Positions 11,348 to 23,300 are shown, counted from the first letter of the stretch. The stretch: 64,000 bases of DNA from Hyaloscypha bicolor E (GCF_002865645.1 NW_020194693.1:1054001-1118000), one strand, 5' to 3'. Made by a program: numbers and translations. The notes: generated by a model not told the origin, from the sequence alone.

Positions 11348-14300
11348 ATGGCCCTTTGCGCCACCTGTCGAGACTTCGACATCAAGAAATTCAACTCTGC
11401 ATCAAACACTCAATCCTTCGAGCTCACGCTCGTAGCCATCGCGGCCTCGGAAGGCTGTCCCTTTTGCAAATTCATATACGCGAATAAACCTGCCCATAAT
11501 GTAGCATGGGAAATGAGTACTTTAAGGGTGTATTTCAAGATGTTGACTCCGCCTGATGTTGGATATGATATGTTGCCGCCAGGACCTGGATTGCGGTTCA
11601 CGCAACTGCAGGTTTGGGTAGGAGGCAAGGAATCTCTTGTTAAAGGGAGGTATCGTAAGGAGTTTAGATTGGTTTCGGATCCAGGTATGTGCCTAATTGC
11701 AAAAGTGCATTGTATATGATAATAATATGCTCACGTGAAATAGGTAGTGCAGCTGAACTAAGTGGAGATATCCCACGAGCGTATATTGGGAATACTTCGG
11801 ATTCGGAATATCAGTTCAATGTTCTGAGGCAATGGCTAGTGGATTGTCAATCGCGGTCTCATTTTGCTTGCAACACGACGATCTCCGGAGATGTCTTGAT
11901 CGATGATAATTATCACGTACCTTTGCCTTCACGCTTAATAAGCGTGGGGTATCCTGGCGATAAAATGGTTTATTTGCGGGACACTGGGGGAGAGAAAGGT
12001 GCTTACATTACTCTAAGTTATGTCTGGGGTGGACCAGGAAGGATACCGAAGACTACTTATTCAAATATCGCAGAGAGGAAAGGCGGCATCTTGGTCTCGA
12101 GCTTGCCAAAGACGTTCCAGGATGTTATCATCATTACCAGGAAGTTGAATGTACCTTATGTATGGATAGACGCCCTCTGCATCATCCAAGACGACGAGAA
12201 AGACTGGGCTCGACAAGCGGGCCAGTTGTCTAGGATATACCAGTTTTCTCTTTTCACCGTGGCAGCTACCGGAGCGGAAGATACGAGCAGAGGATGCTTC
12301 TTGGACCGAGTGCCGACATCTGTCGAGATTGTCCCTGTGATAAGCCTCCCATATCGAACGAAAGAAGGCGTTGTTTCGGGGCGGTTCATGGTATTTGAGC
12401 AGCACAAGACATTCGCAGAAGAGTATGACCGCTTTGTTGAGAAAAGCCCCTTGCTGAAACGGGGTTGGGTATTCCAGGAACGAGTGCTTTCGAGACGAAT
12501 GGTTCACTATACCAAAGGGAAGATTTTCTTCGAGTGTAGGACACATAGATTTATGAATGAGTGTCAGGAGGGTGTGGGCAAAGGCGAGACCCAGCTGGGA
12601 TTCTGGGGGCCAGAGATCAAGGCGGGAACGATGTTTCCAAAGAAGGATCAGAATCCGTTCGACTCTACTCTCATGGGTCGTTGGTATATGGCTATCAAAA
12701 TTTACTCGCAGTTAAGGTTGACGAAGACAAGTGATAAACTTGCTGCAGTCGCGGGAGTTGCGAGGGAATTTCAGATGTTGTTCTCAAAAGAGAGAGAGGC
12801 GGCTGGGAAAACAAGCAGAGATGGTTCGGCATTGCATACACCGCTTTATGTTTCGGGTCTCTGGTCTCATGATCTCCTGTATGGTCTATCGTGGTATCCG
12901 TCTAAGCCTCCGAAGCTGTGTATTGCGGGCAACAAAGTTCCTTCATGGTCTTGGGCGAGTTGGCATACCCCAATCGAATGGCCGGGAGTCATGACCTTCA
13001 AACCCGAATGCAGGATCATTGTTCCAGAAATGCTAGAACAGTACAAGAGGATTGAGCCGAGTTCCGTGAAGTCGAGGCAGGGGGTGAAAAGCTCTGAACT
13101 TTCGAACTTCGAAGCGGACCTTCCACGAGGAATCACTTTGGACACAACAATGTCCTTTCTTTCGGAGCTCCAGGTCACTGGAAAGATCCGAGAAGTGTGG
13201 AGGAGACCTCAAAATGCCAATTGTCTAACAAATGATGAGAGAAAGGAGTTCTCTGATGCTTCGGAAATGGGTGTGGTGGAGAGGCACTGGTTGCAGTACT
13301 GCCATGCAGTGTATTTTGAGAAAAATGCAGCTAAGCCTGCCGGCTATGGTTGTTTTGAGGATCATTGGCTTGCAAAGAGCGTGGAATTATTTCGTTGGGA
13401 AGAGACTGGCGCTGCACTGAATGGAGGACTCGACGAAGCTGAAGCTACAGCTTTGTTGCTGTCGTTGAAGGATAAAGGTTTGGGGAACAACAGATCTGCA
13501 CCAATCAACCAGACTGGCGATGATTTGGAACATGCGATTGCGGCGTCGTTGGGGAAAGCAGCTTCAAAGAAAGGCGTACCTCACCAGGCTGACTTGGATG
13601 AAGAGTTTAATGACCAGTTGGCAATTGCTCTTATGTTGTCTGCTGAAGAGAGTTCAATGAGTAAAATTCCGAGTGGCGGGGCGGAAGATGCTCAGCTGGC
13701 ACAGATGTCATGTCAAGTGGCGGACGCTGATGAGAGTACAAACAACCTCGAGCAACCTTCACCCTCGATAGATGCGAACACGAAGATGGCTAACAACGCT
13801 CATCTTACAGAAGAGCCATCAGAAGAGGCTATTCTCGCAAGAAACAACGAAATTAAAGAACTAGTGCCTTCGCTCCCAAACACCAATACCAATCACCACG
13901 CAGTAGGCGGAAAGAACAAGCAGTTAGCAGTCATTGAGGAGAACCCTCACTCAGTGCCAACTATTTAAGAGGACTTCGTCGCCTTGGAACACTCCATCAA
14001 CCACCAACCTCCAGAACAATTACTTCAAGATTCGAAAGGAAAACAAAAATCCGTCCCCGATACCCCAACCACGACCAACCACCAACCACCACAAATCCCA
14101 TCCCGAACCTCCTCATCCCAACCACCGAGCTCAACCCAACCACCTGCCCCAAATCTTCAATCGTCAAGACCACAAACGTCAGCAAACGACCTCCCACAAA
14201 TTCCGGCAAAGCTCCATTTCCTCCCCCTCTACTCCACACGCGCAACTGGGTCTCTAAGTTACCTCGGACTTTCAGCAACAGTGTACACAGTCCTTTTTCT

Positions 14301-14415
14301 CAGGGAAGCCGGAGAGAGAGAAGGGAGGAGAGCGTTTGAGAGGGTTGGTGTGGGGAAGGTTATTGAGAAATCTATCTTTGGGAAGGGGGAGGCGGAGACG
14401 GTGGTGCTTGTGTAA
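11348..14415 (+). CDS. HET-domain (heterokaryon incompatibility) protein with UIM-like motifs
   Basis: Exon 1 (11348-11684) joins exon 2 at 11744 through a GTATGT..AATAG intron. HET motifs are clear: ITLSYVWGG (about residue 200), YVWIDALCIIQDDEKDW (about 253) and GWVFQERVLSRRMVHY (about 353). HET proteins trigger non-self recognition and cell death in fungi. Residues about 670-750 carry helices matching the ubiquitin-interacting motif pattern (DDLEHAIAASL, QLAIALMLSAEE). A TAA at 13966-13968 would end the protein at 853 residues. The same frame then continues 149 codons to 14415 and ends FERVGVGKVIEK..VVLV, like the usual extreme C-terminus of HET proteins. A 69 bp intron (13903-13971, donor GTAGGC, acceptor AAGAG) would remove the stop in phase and give about 979 residues; otherwise the TAA is a nonsense mutation. 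Residues encoded by 14000-14220 are Pro/Thr/His-rich linker. Confidence 0.8.
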
Positions 14416-14898
14416 GTAGTGTGGAAAGGATGGAATCCAGTACTGTAGAGAATCATTGGTTGAATGCTGAATGGGATTGTTAAGAAATATACAGTGGATG
14501 CGGATGACCTTGAATGTTTTGGAAGTGCATGGTCAAAGAGGGAAGTTATCGATTTCGGTGAGAACTCTAAGTGAAATGAATGCCGACTATTTGCAAAAGC
14601 GATGAGTAATTAAAACAAACGTTCGATGTACAACAAATTTGCAAGTGGCAAAGGGGAAGAGTGGTTGTGGTGTGCTTGTTTGATGAAGGTGAATCGGTGG
14701 TTTGAAAAGGAGTCTTCTCGCTTGCAGCCCCTGAATATTTAGCGAGAAGAGATGGAAGTTGGCGACGTCTTCTCATCAGGAAAAGACTTCGCGAAATGTA
14801 AGCCATCAAGAGTCATTGAGGATCCTACCATTAGATTCATGGAACATAAGGTGCTTGGGAGATGGTCCGTTGGTTTAGCGTCATTTGTATTCTAACAT
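14416..14898. other. convergent intergenic region
   Basis: Lies between the HET gene and CDC123, which point toward each other. Nothing coding is supported. Confidence 0.5.
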
Positions 14899-16187
14899 CT
14901 ATGCTGCCGTGGTTCTATCTACGGGTTCATCATCATCGTCATCATCACTGCCAGCTTGCAGCTCCACCTCCCCATCCATCATCTTCTGCCACTGATCTGC
15001 AAACTCCCTCATTCCCGTCTCCCCACCTGCACTCGCCTGAACCACCTCCCTCGGGAGTTTATGCGCACTATACTGCGGACTAGCAAAGCAATACGCCTCT
15101 GGATCATCTTTCCTCACAAATCTAATCTCCGGCTTCCATTCCACTTCCTCCACATCTACATCATCCTGCATATCCTCATCGCTGCTGAGATCCAGACTCT
15201 CCAGTAGCGGTAGATCCACTCCCGAGTCTGGGATACCCAGTAACGGTTTCGGGAGCGGCATCGTAAGAAGCTCTAACCAGGAAAATAACAAGGGATCCGT
15301 TCGTGGCGCCCATGGATTGATATCCATCAATCGAACCTTATCATAAGGTTCCGGCAGATAGATATCAAACACAAAATTGCCATCCGGAAACGTGCTCTTC
15401 AATGTCTTCTCGAAGTATTTCAGTATCACCTCCCTCAACTGCTCTTTCATCGGGAACAAGAACTCAAAATGATTGAGATCCCGCTGACAAATCCCTATCA
15501 CCCTCCTTTCTCGTACGAAACAGCGGAATTCACAAGATGGGTTGACTTTAAACCACTTCCTGAGCACCAACACGTATTTTATGTCTTCTTTTGTCAAAGA
15601 TTCCTCTTCATCCTCTTCGCACCCATCAAAAACATGCTCCAAATCATGCGTTACGAAATCTGAGCTCTTGAGTAACAAATAAATATCATTCGGCGTTGCA
15701 CACTCCATGCTATTTTTCTTCATGCTAATCCATGTTGCGTCTTTCGGCGCGGACCAATTTAGCTTTGGTGCTACCAGGCCGCCGAGCTCATGGATGGTTT
15801 CTTTGATGGCTTGGTGGATTGTGGGGAAGGAGAGCGAGGGGTCGGGATCGGGATCAGAGTCCCAGTCAGAGGAGGTAGAGGAGGAGGGGTTGTACGTTGA
15901 GGGAGGTGGGAAGGTGGGTGTTTCTGAGGGGAGGATTATGCCGTCCTCGCGGAGGTAGGAGAGGAATTGTGGCGTGAGGGGGATGATTCGGGATTTGAGG
16001 GCTGAGGAGCGGTATATTTGGGTTCGTTAGCTGTTATTCCGCATAGTCGGGGGGAGTGTGCTTACTTTGAGTGCCAGTAGTCGTAAGAGCAGTGTAGGAT
16101 ATGCGATTTCTTGACTGGTTCGAAGGGGAGTCTAGTGAGGGGTTGTGGCTCGGGCTGTGGACCGTCTACTGGATCTAAAGCTGGCAT
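14899..16187 (-). CDS. CDC123: Cdc123/D123-family eIF2 assembly factor
   Basis: Exon 1 is 16187-16066 and the main exon runs from about 16001 to the stop at 14899. The family is an ATP-grasp-fold chaperone that promotes assembly of the eIF2 heterotrimer in the cytosol. Visible signatures are [21 protein letters not shown], the acidic [10 protein letters not shown] insert, [25 protein letters not shown] and [16 protein letters not shown], followed by an acidic C-tail ([10 protein letters not shown]). The donor GTAAGC is clear (after 16066). The obvious acceptor CTCAG (exon from 16001) is out of phase with it. Alignment spacing to the family favours joining SK to YRSSALK, where no AG is present. 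The splice junction is unresolved, although both flanking exons are convincing. It shares a 268 bp divergent promoter region with CWC21. Confidence 0.88.
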
Positions 16188-16455
16188 CTTTGCGTTGATG
16201 AACGAACTCTCAAGAGCAAGCCACAAGATTAAGGGAATATTTGAGCTCGTAGAGGGGAATCTCCGATTTCAATTTCTAGCTTTTAGGAGGTTGAGTCATT
16301 CCAAAGTGAAGCTCGACGAGGGGCAATTAAAATACTGCCACGCTAGCCACACCGCCTGTGATACTTTCCCGCCATCACCAGAACCTTCAGCCTTCTTCCA
16401 ACCCCAGTTCCCCACCACCGATTCCCCGTACCTACACACTTTACGAACCAAAACC
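16188..16455. promoter_or_regulatory. shared divergent promoter, CDC123 / CWC21
   Basis: 268 bp between the two start codons; it must hold both 5' regions. No specific factor site is claimed. Confidence 0.5.
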
Positions 16456-17033
16456 ATGTCCTCAAACGTTGGTCTCAGTACCCCAAGAGGCAGCGGCACA
16501 TCCGGCTATGTCCAGCGCAACCTCGCACACCTCAAGCCCCGCGATTACGGCAAGCCTTACTCGACAGACCTCGAAAGCTTAAAGCACCGGCAACGGCAAC
16601 CTGACAAGGAGATCTTGGAACACGATAGGAAGCGCGATGTTGAGGTTAAGGTTTTCGAGTTAAGAGATCGGTTGGAAGATGAAGGGTATGTCTTGCTCCC
16701 CACCCCAGTCTCTTCCACTCCCTCTTTTGATTAGGAAACGTGGGCTAATCAGAGTATTACAGTGTCGACGAAGAAGAAATTGAAGCCCAAACAGACGCAC
16801 TGAGAAAGAAGCTACTGAAAGAGAGTGAGAGGGGCGGTGGACCAGGCAAGAAAGGGCTCAAGATGCATCAGGTACATGAGCTGGCGGAGGCGAAGATTAA
16901 GCAGGATGATAGGTTTCGGAACGCGTTGGGGATTAGGAAGGATTATGTGGAGGGGGGCCATTGGAAGAAGCAGGAGGAGAAGTTGAAGGCTGCTGCGGAG
17001 AAGGAGAGCCAGGCGAAGGATGAGGAGAAGTGA
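16456..17033 (+). CDS. CWC21: Cwc21-type pre-mRNA splicing factor (2 exons)
   Basis: Exons 16456-16685 and 16763-17033 give 166 residues. Cwc21 is a small spliceosome component of the NineTeen/catalytic complex that contacts Prp8 and Snu114; its animal counterpart is the SRRM2 N-terminus. The N-terminus [20 protein letters not shown] is almost diagnostic for the family. The cwf21 helix pair follows at about residues 55-95 ([20 protein letters not shown] and [18 protein letters not shown]), split by the intron exactly between the helices. The C-terminus is Lys/Glu-rich. The intron has a GTATGT donor, GCTAATC branch and TACAG acceptor. It converges with the enoyl-CoA isomerase gene. Confidence 0.93.
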
Positions 17034-17230
17034 GGATTGGGGATGGAGCTATGGTGTGCATTGTTAGGTTTGGTGTTTGGCGTTTCTGGATGCATAAGGG
17101 GGACATTTGAGGGGCTTCGGGAATTAGGGACGTGGAGTCTGTCATACGGAGCCTCTGCTGTCTTGAGCGATAACACGCTGAAGGTGCGAACGAATCCCGG
17201 ATTTCTTTTTGTCATACCAGTCTAAGTACC

Positions 17231-18138
17231 TCACAGTTTATGCCTCTTCTCCCCACTCGCAATCTTCCTGAACTCCTCCTGTGGAATTCCCGCGTTAAAT
17301 CTCTCCAACCCAGCAAAAACCTCCGCCACCCCCTGCGCATCCAACACATCTCTCTCCGGCTTGCGAATCAACGCCTTAATCTTCGTCAAACTATCACCAA
17401 TCAAATGATCCCCCAGTCGATTCTCAATCTCCTCAAACACCAACCGCTGAAACTTCTCCTCTTCTCCTCTCCCACAATCGAAAATCTTGTTCACAAATCC
17501 CACCTGGAGGAGTTCTTCGGATGTGATGCGCTTGCTCATGATGAGCGCTTCGTTCGCTTTGCTGATCCCAAGGCGTTGGACGAATGCTCGTGAGGCGCCG
17601 CCTTCCGCGACGAGTCCGAGTGAAGAGAATGGCGTTAGGAGGAAGGTGTGAGGGACGCAGTAGATGAAATCTGAGAAGGCGATGAGGGCGGCGGATAGAC
17701 CGATTGCGGGGCCGTTGAGAGCTGTGACGAGGATCTTGGGGTGGGTGTAGAAGGCGTGTGTGATATTGAGGTTGTTGGCGACGAAGTTGCGGAGCCAGTG
17801 ACGCGCGAGATCCGTTCCTTCCGGTTGCGACCTGGAGATGGATACATCGGCGCCGCTGAGTTCTGTTAGTAGTGGCCTTGTCAATGAAGTACCAGCCACT
17901 TACGCTGAGAAATATCGTCCTGGAAATATGTCAGTATCGGTCAATGCTTCCACGGAGACTGAGACATACCTTTCCCAGTCAATACTGTAACAAACACCTC
18001 CTCATGCTCAGAAACCTCTCTCAAGAACTTAGCAATCAGGTAATAACCATCTTGATCTAAAGCATTCAACTTCTCCACATTATCGATCGTGATAATGGCA
18101 ATCTTGCCCGTATATTCAAGCGTGACTGGTCCCGCCAT
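17231..18138 (-). CDS. enoyl-CoA hydratase/isomerase (delta3,delta2-enoyl-CoA isomerase type)
   Basis: Exons 18138-17970, 17919-17904 (only 16 bases) and 17855-17231 encode 269 residues of the crotonase fold. The oxyanion-hole segment YFSAGADVS is assembled across the tiny middle exon, and the second one is ALNGPAIGLSAALIAFSDF. The catalytic region reads LGLVAEGGASRAFVQRLG, with a Glu as in peroxisomal Eci1/PECI isomerases. The C-terminus RHKL is close to a PTS1 peroxisomal targeting tripeptide, so action in peroxisomal beta-oxidation of unsaturated fatty acids is likely. Introns show GTATGT..CCAG, and GTAAGT with a CTAAC branch and CTCAG acceptor. Start at 18138 is the first ATG; the frame upstream has only TTG. 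Confidence 0.9.
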
Positions 18139-18449
18139 CTTATCCCAAAGTCTCAATTGAAGTTCGCAAAAGAGTTTAGATGGATATCAAGAGAGATTGG
18201 GACGTTGGTGAGAGTGAAGTTCACTGGGAGGACTGTGGGGTAAAACTACCATTTCAAACCGGAGCCGGTTGAGCCTCGGTCCGGCATTTAATCAAGTCCG
18301 ACTATTAAGGTTTGCAGGGGTCCAGCTTGCATGAGGTGGCGGCCTTGGACGGAAGGCGCAAAGATTTATCGTTCGATATCGACATCGAACCCGAGTCTGT
18401 CTCTGCACCACAATTACTCTCTCAGCCCGCTTCTCTACGCACATTTAAG
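18139..18449. promoter_or_regulatory. divergent promoter region, enoyl-CoA isomerase / PET100
   Basis: 311 bp between the start codons of the two divergently transcribed genes. No particular motif is claimed. Confidence 0.45.
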
Positions 18450-18856
18450 ATGGGTGGTCCCAACCTCGAAGTGTTCAGGGTACGCCCCAAACCACAATCT
18501 CTCTTCCCATCTCACAATCTCTCTTCCCATCTCACAATCTCTCTTCCCATCTCACAATCCCTTCCCCGCCCTTGCTCCCCGTCTGAAGTGTGCTGATCAT
18601 GAAGTAGTTCGGCATGTACATCATGTTTCCAATCGCAATCATGTACTACTACGGCAAGAACCTCGATAACCGCTTCTCGGTGCCCGATTTCTGGCCCAAG
18701 CCGGAGCAGACGAATCGCATTCCGTTTGAGAAGGAGGAGATCCATAGTGAGTTGGAGAGGCTGAGGCAAAGAAGGCTGTTTTTGAGGGAGAAGCGGTTGG
18801 AGCAGGATAAGGCTTGGGGAAGGAGGAGTGAGGGGGAGAACGGGAGTGATTCGTAA
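18450..18856 (+). CDS. PET100: Pet100-type cytochrome c oxidase assembly factor
   Basis: A 30-base first exon (18450-18479, MGGPNLEVFR) is spliced to 18608-18856, giving 92 residues. Pet100 is a small inner mitochondrial membrane chaperone that stabilises nuclear-encoded COX subunits during complex IV assembly. The MGxPNLEVFRFGMYI start and the single membrane segment MYIMFPIAIMYYYG match the family, followed by a charged matrix/IMS tail (RLRQRRLFLREKRLE). Phase 0 splicing with donor GTACGC and acceptor GTAG restores VFR-FGM. The intron holds a 20 bp tandem repeat. Confidence 0.9.
18490..18556. repeat. 20 bp tandem repeat in the PET100 intron
   Basis: The unit CACAATCTCTCTTCCCATCT is repeated three times with a fourth partial copy, all within the first intron and upstream of its branch/acceptor region. 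Confidence 0.85.
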
Positions 18857-19141
18857 GGTGTACCGCCTGGGGTTGATGCGGGGGGTTGGGTGCGGATGAC
18901 GGGCCATTGAGTCGCAAAAGCGAGGTTGGAAAGCACGAGGGATGATCGAGGAAACTGCGGAATCTGCATCAACTGAGAGGGAATATTGCATGCCCGCGGC
19001 GTTTTGCATTGGAGGCGTTTAGGGAACTCTGCGTGGCAAGGAAAAGGGACCAAAAACTCCATTCCAACCGAAGAGAGGGGCGGCATCCCGCTGCTTTATA
19101 CAAATACTCTACACTTGTACCCCTGTTGTACAGTATTCCAT

Positions 19142-20137
19142 CTATGCATCTAGTTTTACCTGCAGATCTTCCCAAATATCATCTGCCAGACCTCCCTGAG
19201 CAGCATTCGCATACACACCCTGCACATGCGGATTATCCTGCAAAGCCTCTACGAAAGCCGATAACGCTTTCACCGCATCCTGGGACTCCAATGGAACTTT
19301 CGTATCCTCATTTGGATCCCAGATGATATCCGAGCTCTCCACCTTCAGATTGAGACTTTTCTGCAGAGCTTCCGCAGCGGCCATAGTCTTATTTGGCTCC
19401 GTCCACACCACAATGCTTCCATCTTCATCCGCCTCAACATCTTCTGCTCCAGCTTCAATAGCTTCATCCAGCACCTCATCAACCCCTAGATTCCTCTCGT
19501 CTTTCTCGAACGCAATCCTTCCTTTCTTCTGGAACAGATAATTGGTAGGCGTGACCGAACCTCCATGAACCTTAACAAGATGTCTCAGATCCATCATTGT
19601 CCGCGCCTTATTGTCCGTTTCGGCATCGATGATCATGGCAACGGTGGGTGGCATGATGACTTCGAGTGTGACATTCTCAAGAGTTGCTCCAGTTGCAGAT
19701 TTCCCTTGGCCGCGAGCAATTGCGGCTTCCATTGAAGCTTTTGGGAAGCCGGCTAGGAGGTGTAAGCTTCTATAGATATCGAATCTGAAGGTATTATACC
19801 CCATTATGTACCTTTCTTCGCGGATACCAGCAGTGATGCTAGTCTTGGATTTGAATTTGGGTCTCCGCCATACACTACAGTCGGATCAGCACCCTGGTCT
19901 CAAAGCCTGCAGACTTCTGAACATACTCTTTGAAGCAAGAGCTATCTCTCTGGAAAGGCTAGTCCGTTGCGAACCCTTATTTGCATCTGCCTTCCCCTTA
20001 TCATGCTTGATCTTGGACCATCGACTGTGGCCTGATTGAAGAGTAGATGTCGTCGAGAAGAGACATCGTGAACAAATTAACTCCTCCTGAGGAAGTCGAG
20101 AGACAAAAGAACGGATACCTCTAGAAAATGCAGCCAT
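19142..20137 (-). CDS. YebC/PmpR family protein, mitochondrial translational activator TACO1-like
   Basis: Exons 20137-19927, 19874-19812 and 19752-19142 encode 294 residues. The YebC core starts GHSRWSKIKHDKGKADANK and continues through GGDPNSNPRLASLL, KASMEAAIARGQGK, MDLRHLVKVHGGSV and FQKKGRI. The C-terminal domain ends in ADDIWEDLQVKLDA. The approximately 45-residue N-terminal extension is Arg/Ser-rich and reads as a mitochondrial presequence. Bacterial YebC acts in regulation and translation of proline-rich proteins; the animal homologue TACO1 supports COX1 translation. The presence of PET100 next door is a thematic coincidence, not proof of co-regulation. All three introns keep the frame. 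Confidence 0.9.
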
Positions 20138-20365
20138 ATTGCAACTCGAAGAAAAGTACTGTAATCTGATGTTGCACGGAAAATGTTTCTGGAAGCTCAT
20201 CGGATAAACTTTGTTTCGAAGAGAGCTCCGATTGGCTGGCAGCAAAAAGGCGAGATCACGCCCTGTCTGGGGACAATCTTTCGAAGCCTCCCAAAAAGCC
20301 TTGCACCCCCTTAACGCCCCAGTGAAACTCCACACGTCTCTCACCTCCATAATACAGACGTGTCA
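20138..20365. promoter_or_regulatory. divergent promoter region, TACO1-like / LAA1-like
   Basis: 228 bp between opposing start codons. Confidence 0.45.
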
Positions 20366-23300
20366 ATGTCATCGACACCTCTCCCGAGCTCCATAAATGG
20401 CTCCTACGAAACTCCAACCTCCCGAGTCGATACCTCGCCTACCCCCGAGCTCGACGTTAAGAAACTAGCCTCCCTCCCCTCCGAACAACAAGACCTCTAC
20501 CTCCTAACCTTCGTCTCGACTCTCACCAAACATGTCGAGAGCTTGGCAGCAGACGACTGCACGGCACAGCAACTATATCTCAAGAAGGAGCTCCTACAGA
20601 TCCTGAATCTAGCCGCTCCTCCACCGACAAGAGTAATACGAAATAATCTAGGGAGATGCTTTGCGCATGTACTGGGGAAGGGGGACAGGAAGTTGTTGTT
20701 TGAGACGGTGAATGACCTGGTGGGGATTATTGGGAGTGGGAAGGCGAAGACGGAGGGCGATTTGAGGACCAAGCACGCGGCTGTTTACTGTCTGGGAGAT
20801 GTGTTTGCGGCTGCGGGAGATAGTGCTATTGGATTGCACCCTCTGGCATGCACCGCTCTTCTGAAGCTCTTGAAACCTGCTCAGAATAATGCAGGGCTAC
20901 GGGCCGCAATATTCAGGGCCTCGGGAAAGATAACTGGCATGGTTGGAACGAGCATGGATGAGAGCATATCGAGAGATGCGTGGAAGCAAGCACGGAGTTA
21001 TGCATCGAGTGATAAGTCTTGCTTGGTTCAGATTGCAGCATGCAAGTGTTTGAAGTTGTTGTCGAAACATACCCCCTATTTCGATAATTCGAGCGATTTC
21101 GACAACCTTAAATCAACTATATTCAAGACTATTGACTCGTCGAGTCCGTTGGTACGGCAGGCAGCGGGAGACTGCCTAGCGGAGGCTTTGGTCAAGAATC
21201 ACTCGGAGGACGCGGTGCAGGATAATGATATCCCGAAGATCAGGAAGCCAAAAAGGACCAATACCAAACGTCAGTCCATGGCACCAGGTGCGGATGATGA
21301 GGAGATCCAAAGACCCGAGAGTCCCGGTCCAAAGAAGAGCCACGTTCTATCCTTTACTCTCCAGGAAATGCTCAAGCAGCTATCAACATTTTATGTTAAG
21401 CCCTCTACAAGCAATAAAGCCAGATCTGGGATAGTTGTTTGCTATACTAGGATCTTCAAGAGCTTGAGTGAGAGAAACGTGGAGACAATGTACATGAAGA
21501 TTGTGGATCATCTAACCATCGATGTCCTGAGCCACCCCAACATCACCGCCAACCGTTACCGTCTATTGGCTACTAGGAGATTTGTGCAAATCATTTTGGA
21601 AGAGGCTATTGGGCAATCAATTCTCGGAGAGTCAGGCCAAATAGATTCCGCCAAGTCTTTGATCAACGACATCCTCAAGAACTATCCGCAGGTCATCAAG
21701 GAGCGCCCTGAGCCTGGCAAGCATGCGCTCATTGCTGTCCTGAGTGCTCTAGCATCGTTGATCAAGACACTAGGCCCTGCTGCGAACGCCTTCTCCGACT
21801 CGTGTCGAGATGGTTTGTTGCAGGTTCTTCAGCATCCAAGCTACACTGTTCAAGTGTATACATCCTTTTGCTTGCGGACATTTGCTTTGGCCTGTCCGCA
21901 ACAATTATTGCCTTGCCTCACTATCTGCATGAACAGCGTCAATCGCGAGTTAAACTTACTGTCGACGGGCAGAAATTCTCCTCGCCGCTGTGTAGGATAT
22001 GCAAATGGTCTCTCTGCGATGATCAGCACGGCGCCTCTGCAACCTCTCTATGGCTCTGTCGATGTCAACAGCCGTGTTCTATCACTTGCAACTGGGCTCC
22101 TCAAATCTAGTAGCAAGTCTGAGTTGCGCGTCTCCAGCACCCAAATTCAAGTAGCCTGGATCTTGATCGGCGGTCTCATGTCTCTGGGTCCCAATTTCGT
22201 CAAGATCCACCTCTCTCAACTCCTTCTACTGTGGAAGAACGCTCTTCCCAAACCGCTTGCAAAAGACAACACGTCTCAGCGCAGCTATTTGGAATCTTCC
22301 TTTCTTACACATGTGAGAGAGTGTGCTCTGGGCTCCATTTTGGCTTTTCTGCAATTCAATAGCAGACTCTTGACTGTAGACGTGTCGAAACGAATTGCTG
22401 CAATGCTCCAAAATACGACTGCATTTCTAAAGACCCTTCCGCCGAGAAAGACTACGGAGGATATCACGCAACGGCTCATGCCATCTTTACAACTACTTGA
22501 TTTCGATCTCATGGTACAGCGACGCGTGCTTCAATGCTACACCAAGCTGGTCAATCTCAGCCCGGCTGGCGGGAGTGAAGCTTTACTACAATCCAATCTT
22601 CTCACTCTGGCCGTATCATTTTTCGCCGATCCTGACAATTATACCCCAAGCTCATTAAGTACGTCAATCGCAAGCTCCGCTGGCAATTTTGAAAGTATCT
22701 GGGACATTGGGGACAATTGCGGCTTTGGAGTCACAGGCTTAGTCCGTGGCTTCGAAGTCAAAAGCCTTGCTGGCCAAAATGCCAATGATATCAACGATGC
22801 TTGGATGTCCGAGAGTGGGGCCGACAATGCCATCTCGAAGGTCTTGTTATCGCCAATATGCAGCTCCCTCGAACACGACTCGCTCTCCCTGTACCTGGGC
22901 AATCTGGGGGCATCGGATGCTCTTCCAGATCCCCCTGCGACTGAAGTTGTCAACATAGCCATTAAACTATTCGCTATTGCCTTTCCTCTTACTCCTCCCA
23001 AGATCCAGGAAAGTATCCTTGAGCAAGTCGCTACCTTCCTTTCGGCAGGATCGCTGCAACGAGATCCTGGACGGAAAGCAGCGATGAATATCAACGTCGC
23101 AACCGCCCTCTTGAGCACTCTGAAGGTTGCCGTGAAGGAGACGCAGTCCCCATCAGGCGACTTGACGAACGCCGCGGTTGAAAAGCTCATGCAAGAGATA
23201 ATAAGAACGTTCGTTATTCATCCTGATCAATACCTCCGAAACATTGGATACGAAGCACTCGCCAGATTATGCAATAGTTCCGGTAATGCCTACACGAATT

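Noticed and set aside
13997..14278. 93-codon minus-strand frame opposite the HET linker
   Set aside because: Gly/Val-rich shadow of the Pro/Thr/His-rich plus-strand linker.
22639..23190. 183-codon minus-strand frame within the HEAT-repeat gene
   Set aside because: Antisense shadow of continuous HEAT-repeat coding sequence.
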